Position numbers and translations under genes: made by a program. DNA of 64,000 bases from Sporomusa sp. KB1 (lineage in GTDB: Bacteria > Bacillota > Negativicutes > Sporomusales > Sporomusaceae): positions 1-64,000 of the forward strand of contig NZ_VLKC01000001.1 in the NCBI RefSeq assembly GCF_007830295.1, read 5' to 3'. Under the pieces are notes generated by a model that did no database searches, was not told the DNA's origin, and worked only from the letters and a program-made list of their open reading frames with translations. Positions 53,532 to 59,705 of this stretch are shown piece after piece. How positions within the stretch are numbered: position 1 is the first letter of the stretch; each line of letters begins with the position of its first letter.

Positions 53532-54355
53532 ATAGTTTCCACCAGTTCCTGTACAGTATTAATGCCTTGGTCTATTTCATACCCCCTTGTTCTCAGATTA
53601 TTAACTAACCGGACAATTCCTGGCGGGGCAAAACCAACCTGTGCCAATTCCAGCGGTGCCGCAAACAACTGCCTGGGCACTCCGTCAAGCAGGACTGTGC
53701 CGTGCTCCAGCACAAGTAAGCGGTTAGCCCGGACCATATCCTCCATATAATGGGATATCAACACAACAGTAATGTTATATTGCTTATTAAGTATTGTTAA
53801 GGTTTCCAGTAGTTCCTGACGGCCAGCAGGATCAAGCATTGAGGTGGGTTCGTCTAAAATCAAATGGTCTGGACGCATTGCCAAGGCTGAGGCAATGGCC
53901 ACTTTCTGTTTTTGTCCGCCGGATAACAGGTGCGGAGCATGCCGGCGCAATTCTGCCAACCCCACAGCTTGCAGGGCCCAATCCACCCGTGCTTGTACCT
54001 CTTTGGCAGGCAGCCTGAGATTTTCCGGCCCAAAGGCCACATCTTCCTCAACAATGGCGCTAATCAGTTGATTATCGGGATTCTGAAAGACCATACCTAC
54101 GTGGCTTCTTATTGCTTGTAACAAATTATTGTCCGCGGTATCCAACCCGTTAACAATCACCCGGCCGCCGGTAGGCCGGATTAAACCATTGATCAGCCGG
54201 GCCAGAGTAGACTTGCCTGACCCATTCATCCCGACCAAACCGACAAATTCGCCCTGCCGAATAGTTAGGCTTACGTTGTTAACCGCCGTTTTCCTGGTGC
54301 CACAAACCTGATACACCTTAGTTACATTAACCAATTCGATACTGCCATCCGGCAC
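53513..54355 (-). CDS. ecfA1: ECF transporter ATPase (EcfA, first copy)
   Basis: The 280-residue ATPase has Walker A GMNGSGKST near 43, Q-helix VFQNPDNQLISAIVEEDV, signature LLSGGQKQKVAIAS, Walker B LILDEPTSM and H-loop ISHYMED. The open frame extends to 54487, but that part reads through the repeat; GTG 54355 lies 8 bases after GGAGGGG and gives MPDGSIELVNVTKVYQ, so it is preferred. The S component gene lies 320 bases upstream, separated by a repeat cluster. Confidence 0.93.
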   Translation of the reverse strand: MPDGSIELVNVTKVYQVCGTRKTAVNNVSLTIRQGEFVGLVGMNGSGKSTLARLINGLIRPTGGRVIVNGLDTADNNLLQAIRSHVGMVFQNPDNQLISAIVEEDVAFGPENLRLPAKEVQARVDWALQAVGLAELRRHAPHLLSGGQKQKVAIASALAMRPDHLILDEPTSMLDPAGRQELLETLTILNKQYNITVVLISHYMEDMVRANRLLVLEHGTVLLDGVPRQLFAAPLELAQVGFAPPGIVRLVNNLRTRGYEIDQGINTVQELVETICQLSR

Positions 54356-54675
54356 TGTCAGCCCCTCCTTTCCTAGGAAATTATTACTGCCAAGAGTGCC
54401 AAATAGGGAACGATGTTTGAACCGCAGAGTCACAGAGGACGCAGAGGATTTGATATTTTCTATCCCGGCGCGATAATATCGCACCATTTTTCCTGCATCT
54501 TCTCAGCGTCCTCTGCGTCCTCTGCGGTTAAAAACAATTACCGCTAAAGTTCTTTCTCCCATTCTCCTCTCTACGTCTCTGCGGTTAAAAACAGTTACCG
54601 CTAAGGCTCTTTCTCCCATCCCCCTCTCTGCGTCCTCTGCGTCTCTGCGGTTAAAAAAACCTTCCTTTTCATTTC
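54356..54675. repeat. Cluster of CCGCAGAG inverted-repeat arms inside the ECF operon
   Basis: A left arm AACCGCAGAGTCACAGAGGA (54420-54439, extended by CGCAGAGGA) faces three right arms ending in CTCTGCGGTT at 54501-54530, 54566-54587 and 54627-54653. A GCGATAATATCGC palindrome (54470-54482) lies in the interior of the first unit. The right arms recur with spacers beginning ACCGCTAA and CTTTCTCCCAT (about 59 bases per unit). It separates the S component from the ATPases without obvious promoter or terminator. Confidence 0.85.
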
Positions 54676-55218
54676 CTATTCCCAGTTAGTCAGCCTAGGT
54701 TTCAGCCGCTTGATTAACAAAGCGGCAATTATCCCACCGGCCGCGCCGAACAGTACATGGGAAAGCGAGGAAATCCCCAGCCCCAGGGCCAGCAGTGCCA
54801 GCGGCAATTTAAGTAATAGCCCTACGGCAAAGTTCACCGCCAATTTTACTAAACTGGCAACTGCACCGCAGATGGCCCCGACAGCCAGTGACTCCAACTT
54901 ATAGTTAAACAATGGCGCCAGACAATCAAGTATCAAGCCAGGAATAAAGTACCGAAAAAAAACCAGCACACCTTCTTTCCCTTCCCCCAATAACACCGCC
55001 AAAACACCAGAGACCATCCCCATGACAATCCCTGCGCCGAATTTCGGAATTAACCCCTTACCCAGCACCAGTATCCCCATCCAATAAATACTGGTATGTC
55101 CCGGCAGATGCAAAGGCAGCCTGGTTATATCCCTGGCTACCGAAATCAGCGTCCCGAACATAGTTAAGCGCAGCACATCAGCCAAACCCAGTTTAAACAT
55201 AAACTTCTCCAGCACCAT
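54676..55218 (-). CDS. ECF transporter S component (substrate-specific)
   Basis: The ~180-residue membrane protein has about six hydrophobic segments with an N-terminal MVLEKFMFKLGLADVLRLTM and Gly-rich helices such as GAGIVMGMVSGVLAVLLG, the size and pattern of S components. An acidic-basic loop LGEGKEGV follows the third helix. It is the only candidate for substrate binding in the cluster; the substrate (vitamin, cobalt or nickel) cannot be read from sequence. ATG 55218 is preferred over 55254, since GAGGAGGAGA precedes it. Confidence 0.82.
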   Translation of the reverse strand: MVLEKFMFKLGLADVLRLTMFGTLISVARDITRLPLHLPGHTSIYWMGILVLGKGLIPKFGAGIVMGMVSGVLAVLLGEGKEGVLVFFRYFIPGLILDCLAPLFNYKLESLAVGAICGAVASLVKLAVNFAVGLLLKLPLALLALGLGISSLSHVLFGAAGGIIAALLIKRLKPRLTNWE

Positions 55219-55267
55219 AACTTGACTATCTCCTCCTCGTATTCCCATTGGCAAGATGTTAATGAAA

Positions 55268-55672
55268 TTAATTTACCGCATTAATTTCATTAACATCTTC
55301 AACCAAAATAGCTTTATTGGCTTTGTTATTACATAAATTGACCGTTCCCCGGTCAGTGAACTGTAAATTCAGGTCTTTGTTTATTTCATTATTTATCGGG
55401 TATACGATATTGTTCTTTAGCCCTTTAACCTCGACTTTACTGAACCTGTCAATACCGGCTGCAGCCAGCACAGCAAGCAGTCCCGGGCCGCCGGCATCTA
55501 ATTGTCGCAGCACATCAACCCCAAACAAGGCCGCAGTTTTATTATTACTTTGAATAGTAATCAGGGTGGCCGTATGTAAGCCCCGGTTTTTGGCTAAATA
55601 CTCGGTACCGTAGGCAGCCAGGACAATCAGCACAATTAACAGGACGCTAAGCGTTATCCTTCTATTTAACAT
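55268..55672 (-). CDS. Exported hypothetical protein, 134 residues
   Basis: The protein has an N-terminal signal/anchor (about 4-26, RITLSVLLIVLIVLAAYG) and a periplasmic domain containing GPGLLAVLAAAGIDRFSKVE and VKGLKNNIVYPINNEINKD. The first of these recalls the LRDLLAAAGV stretch in small SUOX-like molybdopterin-binding-fold proteins, but the similarity is weak and I do not assign a function. It lies between the HTH gene and the S component, 13 bases before the latter frame, and is probably part of the transporter operon. Confidence 0.75.
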   Translation of the reverse strand: MLNRRITLSVLLIVLIVLAAYGTEYLAKNRGLHTATLITIQSNNKTAALFGVDVLRQLDAGGPGLLAVLAAAGIDRFSKVEVKGLKNNIVYPINNEINKDLNLQFTDRGTVNLCNNKANKAILVEDVNEINAVN

Positions 55673-55723
55673 TTTTAAATCACCACATCTTCCAAAATTT
55701 AAAGTAACAAAACATTACTAACT

Positions 55724-55924
55724 TTACAAGCTGAGGTTTTGGCGCAATTGTTCTTTGGATTTTCGAATAAAAGCATCCAGATCCGCAGCTTCAATACGAA
55801 ATTCCCGGCCAATACGATATCCTGGCAACTCTCCCCGGTTAATCATTTTATATACGGTAAATCTTGTGATCTTCAGCAATGCAGCGACTTCTTCGGCGGT
55901 ATAATACACTATAGGATTGCTCAT
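55724..55924 (-). CDS. Excisionase-family (MerR-like) HTH protein
   Basis: The 66-residue protein is a single winged helix: YYTAEEVAALLKITRFTVYK is the HTH, GRIGREFRIEAADL-type wing follows (GYRIGREFRIEAADLDAFIR). Such stand-alone domains are common first genes of molybdate, tungstate or vitamin transporter operons and act as local regulators. GAGGTGA is 10 bases before the ATG. It probably controls the operon through the AAACTA repeats upstream (56163-56180). Confidence 0.9.
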   Translation of the reverse strand: MSNPIVYYTAEEVAALLKITRFTVYKMINRGELPGYRIGREFRIEAADLDAFIRKSKEQLRQNLSL

Positions 55925-56039
55925 GATAGTACATTCACCTCACTTCGTTGCTTTCGGCTATAGATAGGTGCTAAAACCAGAGTCCCAATTATAAATATCA
56001 CAATTATTACTTAACACCATGGGAAATGTAAGCAGCAGC

Positions 56040-56138
56040 CTAATGGCGAAATTTGCATGCCATTTTTACCAAATAGCTAAAGATAAATTTATCTTTTAGC
56101 GTGGCTTGATGAGCTGTGTTTGTTTTGGTTGGCTCCAT
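56040..56138 (-). CDS. Possible 32-residue leader peptide
   Basis: A short frame MEPTKTNTAHQATLKDKFIF... ending CKFRH has AAAGGGGT 7 bases before its ATG and lies between the minus-strand promoter at 56175-56204 and the HTH gene. It may be a small protein or an upstream reading frame; no family is recognised. Confidence 0.35.
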   Translation of the reverse strand: MEPTKTNTAHQATLKDKFIFSYLVKMACKFRH

Positions 56139-56174
56139 TTTGATGACCCCTTTCAAATTAATATAGTTTAGTGT

Positions 56175-56204
56175 AGTTTAATAGCGTATGGTAAGTTTTG
56201 TCAA
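56175..56204 (-). promoter_or_regulatory. Promoter of the HTH-ECF transcript
   Basis: On the minus strand TTGACA (56204-56199), an 18-base spacer and TAAACT (56180-56175) form a likely promoter. The following bases repeat AAACTA twice, 10 bases apart, a possible operator for the excisionase-like protein. Confidence 0.6.
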
Positions 56205-56613
56205 GATAATTTGAATAAATTTCCTTAGTTTTACTAATCAAAAACGAACAAAACAAAGAATTAATCCAGCAATTTTGGTGGTACAGATTTCCTAATCGTA
56301 AAATAAATGGATTTATTAGCATAACTTAGCAGGAAATTCATGAATAATGTAGAATGATGCAAAAACAACTACTATGTACAACAAGAATTAACATAAAGGA
56401 ATCCGATTTAAAATTATCTATGATATAGTTCATTTATATTTGCAGATAGTTATAACTAGATTGGCGTTCCGTTATTGATTAAATCAGAGTAATCGCTCGA
56501 ATCTTAGTTGAACTACCATTATTTTCTGCTATATATCTTTTGGCTATATATTTTTTGTAAGGGACTGTTGTCGTCATTTTTGTTAGTTAAACTAACTATT
56601 TGGAGGGATGTTT
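56205..56613. other. AT-rich region with sigma-H-like box and palindrome
   Basis: No gene is seen. GCAGGAAAT, 11 bases, GTAGAATGA at 56329-56357 fits a sigma-H promoter well, and GTTAGTT-A-AACTAAC (56582-56596) is a perfect 7-bp inverted repeat in the position of a MarR operator. Both have counterparts before the intact marR at 46.5 kb, so this is the upstream region of a duplicated marR. Confidence 0.6.
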
Positions 56614-56692
56614 TTGTCGATATGACGAAACCGAGCATTTGTACACTTTGATTCATAAAAGTAACCGCAAACTGAATAGCGAGCTCCTTAGC
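56614..56692 (+). pseudogene. Remnant of a marR paralogue
   Basis: From TTG 56614 the sequence follows the start of the intact marR gene (CATTTGTACACTTTGATTCA versus CATCTATACACCTTGATTCA), including GGAGG upstream. Two bases are missing before codon 4, which shifts the frame (TTG TCG ATA TGA), and similarity stops after ~75 bases at AACCGCAAACTG. It is therefore a truncated, frame-shifted copy, perhaps broken by arrival of the secretion locus. Confidence 0.82.
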
Positions 56693-56713
56693 TGACCTAC
56701 CTAACCCCCCCTG

Positions 56714-56866
56714 CAGGCACGGTATTCAGCCGATCGGTACAGTTGGAAACGGCTGTGCTTCCCCTTCTTTGGAAAGGAGTGCAATGTAGCAACGGCATAG
56801 CCATGCCTGTATTGGCGTGTCGGAATATGTTGTTCGTCTTTTTCCAAAAGAGGAACAACTTTTTCT
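56714..56866 (+). promoter_or_regulatory. Structured leader with terminator before tpsB
   Basis: A closing stem CAGGCACGG/CCATGCCTG (56714-56722 with 56801-56809, one C-A mismatch) encloses CAGCCG/CGGCTG (56727-56732, 56750-56755) and a CCTT/AAGG hairpin (56763-56777). GGCAT-AGCC-ATGCC (56794-56807) can form instead of the closing stem. Twenty bases later comes an intrinsic terminator GTTGTTC/GAACAAC (56829-56859) with inner CTTTT/AAAAG pairs and TTTTTCT. Terminator plus alternating stems suggest a riboswitch or attenuator for the secretion operon. The class is not recognised. Confidence 0.65.
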
Positions 56867-57002
56867 ATTTCAAGCTATGGTCATGTGGCCTTTACGATAA
56901 ATAACTCAAGACAAAAGTTTATGGGTGAGATAAAAGCAAAAAGGAGGTGCTAGTTGTAAAAGCTTCGTTCCCTCCACTTTATTAAAGAGAAAGGATGAGA
57001 TT

Positions 57003-58739
57003 ATGCTACGAAAAAACAGATTATCACGCAGCAGTAAGCGCTGCCTGACTCTGGCCTTGGCGGTTATCTCCTGTACGAGCCTGCCGGCCTTTGCCGCCCC
57101 ACCTGATGCTGGTACGATCGCCGGTCAAATCGCCGGCCAAGTGGCCGATAGCGTGAAAGAACAAAAGATCGTCGTCCCTCCCAAAGCCGATATCAAAATC
57201 GAAGTCAGCGAAGATCAACCAACCGCGCCGCCAGTCAACGAGGGCGACAAGTTTAAAATCAGCGGCCTGCATATCACCGGGCAAACCATCTACAGCGAAG
57301 CTACGTTGCAAGACTTGGTAAAAGACGCAACCAACCAGGAACTTACCTTGCCTGAATTGCAAACCATCGCCCGCCGTATTTCCCAATACTTTCGCGATCA
57401 TGGCTATATGGTTGCCAACGCCTTTATTCCCGCCCAGGACATCACCGACGGGATAGCGGAAATCACGGTTGTCCCTGGTCAATACGGCAACATCGACATC
57501 CGCAACCATTCCAGACTTGCCGATAACACCGCCGCCCGCCTGCTCAGCAGCCTCAAAAGCGGCGACTATGTAAAAAAAGACACCCTGGAGCGTACCCTGC
57601 TGCTAATAAGTGATACCAGTGGCATTAGTATCAAAGCCACTCTGGTGCCAGGCAAAACAAGCGGTACCTCTGACCTTATCGTAGAAATTAACGACACCAA
57701 GGCCACAACCGCAGAATTCTCCCTCGACAACTATGGCAACCGTTTCACCGGCCAAAGGCGCAGCAACCTCAACCTCAACTTCAACAACATCAGCGGCAAA
57801 GGTGACGCGGTATCCATTAGCGGTACTAATTCCGGGGGCGACCTGAACAACGGCACCATCAACTACATGCTGCCTGTCGGCAGCAAAGGCGCCAAAATCG
57901 GCGTAGGCTATTCCCAGTTGCACTATACCATCGGTAAGGAATTCGAAGCCCTTGAAGCCGGCGGTACCTCAAAGAATACCAGTATTTTCGGTATATACCC
58001 CCTTGTCCGTTCCCGTAACTACAACCTTTATGGCGTAATTGAGTATAACCATCGCAAAATCGAAGACCACATTGACACATATGACGCCTTTACCGACAAA
58101 CATAGCAATGCCTGGACCATCGGCCTGAACGGTAGCAACCGGGACAAATTCCGCGGCGGCGGTGTTAACAACTTTGCCCTGACCATTACCACCGGCCGCC
58201 TGAGCATCGACGATGGACAAGATATGTATGGCATTGCCGCGCAAACCGTCGATAACAAGGGCCTGCAAACTACCGGTTCCTATACCAAAGCCAACGTTAA
58301 CTTCAACCGTCTGCAATACCTCAATAACCGACTCAACCTGTACCTTGGCTTTACCGGACAGCTGGCCAACAAAAACCTGGACTCCTCCGAAAAACTGTTC
58401 ATCGGCGGCGCCAATGCCGTCAGAGCCTACCCCCAGGGCGAAGCATCAGGCGACCAGGGTTACCTCTTAACCGGCGAACTGCGCTGGAATATGCCGACCC
58501 CTGCTTTCCAACTGGCAGCCTTCATCGACAACGGCAGGGTATCAATTGATAAAAATCCGGTAGCCGGATCAGGCGATAACAGCCGCATCCTTACCGGCGC
58601 CGGCCTGGGACTCATTCTTAATAAGCAAAAAGACTACACCCTCCGGGTTGACTATGCCTGGAAGTTAAGCTCCAGCGATGCAACCTCAGACAGAGACAAA
58701 AGCGGTCGTTGGTGGGTGAAAGGTACTCAGCGTTTTTAA
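57003..58739 (+). CDS. Two-partner secretion outer-membrane porin TpsB (ShlB/FhaC type)
   Basis: The 578-residue protein has a signal peptide (about 1-32, ending AFAAPP), a linker rich in charged residues, POTRA domains (FKISGLHITGQTIYSEATL near 82; VANAFIPAQDITDGIAEIT near 138) and a C-terminal ShlB-type 16-strand barrel starting near 235 with the conserved GNRFTGQRRSNLNLNF and later FIGGANAVRAYPQGEASGD (VRGY/F-like motif). It exports the large adhesin encoded downstream. GC content is clearly above that of the genes to its left. ATG 57003 follows AAAGGATGAGA. Confidence 0.94.
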   Translation: MLRKNRLSRSSKRCLTLALAVISCTSLPAFAAPPDAGTIAGQIAGQVADSVKEQKIVVPPKADIKIEVSEDQPTAPPVNEGDKFKISGLHITGQTIYSEATLQDLVKDATNQELTLPELQTIARRISQYFRDHGYMVANAFIPAQDITDGIAEITVVPGQYGNIDIRNHSRLADNTAARLLSSLKSGDYVKKDTLERTLLLISDTSGISIKATLVPGKTSGTSDLIVEINDTKATTAEFSLDNYGNRFTGQRRSNLNLNFNNISGKGDAVSISGTNSGGDLNNGTINYMLPVGSKGAKIGVGYSQLHYTIGKEFEALEAGGTSKNTSIFGIYPLVRSRNYNLYGVIEYNHRKIEDHIDTYDAFTDKHSNAWTIGLNGSNRDKFRGGGVNNFALTITTGRLSIDDGQDMYGIAAQTVDNKGLQTTGSYTKANVNFNRLQYLNNRLNLYLGFTGQLANKNLDSSEKLFIGGANAVRAYPQGEASGDQGYLLTGELRWNMPTPAFQLAAFIDNGRVSIDKNPVAGSGDNSRILTGAGLGLILNKQKDYTLRVDYAWKLSSSDATSDRDKSGRWWVKGTQRF

Positions 58740-58746
58740 ATATATT

Positions 58747-58779
58747 AACCGCAGAGACACAGAGGGCGCGGAGGAGGAA
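58747..58779 (+). repeat. Inverted-repeat left arm that supplies a Shine-Dalgarno
   Basis: AACCGCAGAGACACAGAGGG runs on to CGCGGAGGAGG, 8 bases before the ATG of the GxxExxY gene. The purine-rich end of the repeat is the ribosome-binding site of that gene. Confidence 0.85.
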
Positions 58780-58786
58780 TTTTTCA

Positions 58787-59185
58787 ATGGCCAAAGAGAT
58801 GAATTCTGATCTGAATATGAATAGGTTAACCGGGTTGGTTATTGGCGCTGCCGTTGAAGTGCATCGTATGTTAGGACCGGGTTATCTCGAAAGCGTTTAT
58901 GAAGAAGCACTTTCTGCCGAGTTTACAATGCAAAATATCCCATTTGAAAGGCAGAAAACAATATCTATAAACTACAAGGGATTTCCGGTTGGCGAAAGTC
59001 GTTTAGATTTCCTGGTGGATTCGCAGCTAATTGTGGAATTAAAAGCTGTTGAAAACTTGGCGCCGATTCATAAAGCCCAGGTTCTTTCTTACATGAAAGC
59101 CACAGGATACAAAATAGCATTATTGATCAATTTTAACGTTGTTTTGTTAAAAAACGGCATTAATCGAATTATACTTACAGAATAA
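58787..59185 (+). CDS. GxxExxY protein, PD-(D/E)XK nuclease superfamily
   Basis: The 132-residue protein has the family name motif as GYLESVY (about 34-40) after VIGAAVEVHRMLGP, and a PD-(D/E)XK core: RLDFLVD near 76 (catalytic Asp) and VELKAVENL near 88 (Glu and Lys). The active-site residues are all present, so nuclease activity is plausible but unproven for the family. Longer frames to 58709 translate the repeat arm; ATG 58787 is the real start. The gene sits between tpsB and tpsA, surrounded by inverted repeat arms, like a mobile cassette. Confidence 0.9.
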   Translation: MAKEMNSDLNMNRLTGLVIGAAVEVHRMLGPGYLESVYEEALSAEFTMQNIPFERQKTISINYKGFPVGESRLDFLVDSQLIVELKAVENLAPIHKAQVLSYMKATGYKIALLINFNVVLLKNGINRIILTE

Positions 59186-59705
59186 TCCTACTCCTCTACG
59201 TACTCTGCAGATCAACCTTTTATATTAAACTATATCAACCGCAGAGACACAGAGCGCGCAGAGGGAGATTATTTTAATGGTTAACGAGATGGATTCTAAG
59301 CTGAACAGGCTAATTATCCCAATTCTCTGTGTACTCTGCGCCTCTGTGGTTCAAATCGACTCAATCTTTTATTTTTCAATGTATCAACCGCAGAGACACA
59401 GAGGGCGCGGAGGGAGATTATTTTATTTGGATTAACGCGTTTTATTAAAACACAAACCCAATCCTCTGTGTACTCTGCGTCTCTGTGGTTCAAATCGACT
59501 CAATCTTTTATTTTTTAATGTATCAACCGCAGAGACACAGAGGGCGCGGAGGGAGATTATTTTATTTGAATTAACGCGTTCTATTAAAACACAAACCCAA
59601 TCCTCTGTGTACTCTGCGTCTCTGTGGTTCAAATCCCTATTCCTCTGCGTACTCTGCGGTTCAAAAACGGTTCAACCCTTTATTTTAAGCAAGGAGGTAT
59701 ACTAC
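59186..59705. repeat. Array of internally deleted repeat units after the GxxExxY gene
   Basis: A degenerate right arm (59190-59213) is followed by three short units, each made of a left arm, 45-55 bases and a right arm: about 59237-59352, 59384-59492 and 59523-59630, then a lone right arm at 59640-59664. Units three and four are a ~138-base tandem duplication. The interior of the first unit (59277-59319) encodes MVNEMDSKLNRLI, matching the start MAKEMNSDLNMNRL of the full gene, so it is an internally deleted copy. Confidence 0.9.

Noticed and set aside
54356..54487. N-terminal extension of the first ECF ATPase
   Set aside because: It reads through a repeat arm and gives no recognisable domain; GTG 54355 has a proper ribosome site and starts at the normal ATPase N-terminus.
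57024..58316. Antisense frames across tpsB
   Set aside because: No start signals and low-complexity Gly/Val translation; the plus-strand porin explains the region.
59432..59632. 66-codon minus-strand frame with the duplicated MNHRDAEYTE-like peptide
   Set aside because: It is a translation of the tandem repeat arms and has no start signal of its own.
59186..59705. CRISPR-like array of ~30-base repeats
   Set aside because: The arms alternate in orientation as inverted pairs, the interiors are homologous to each other, and no cas genes are near.
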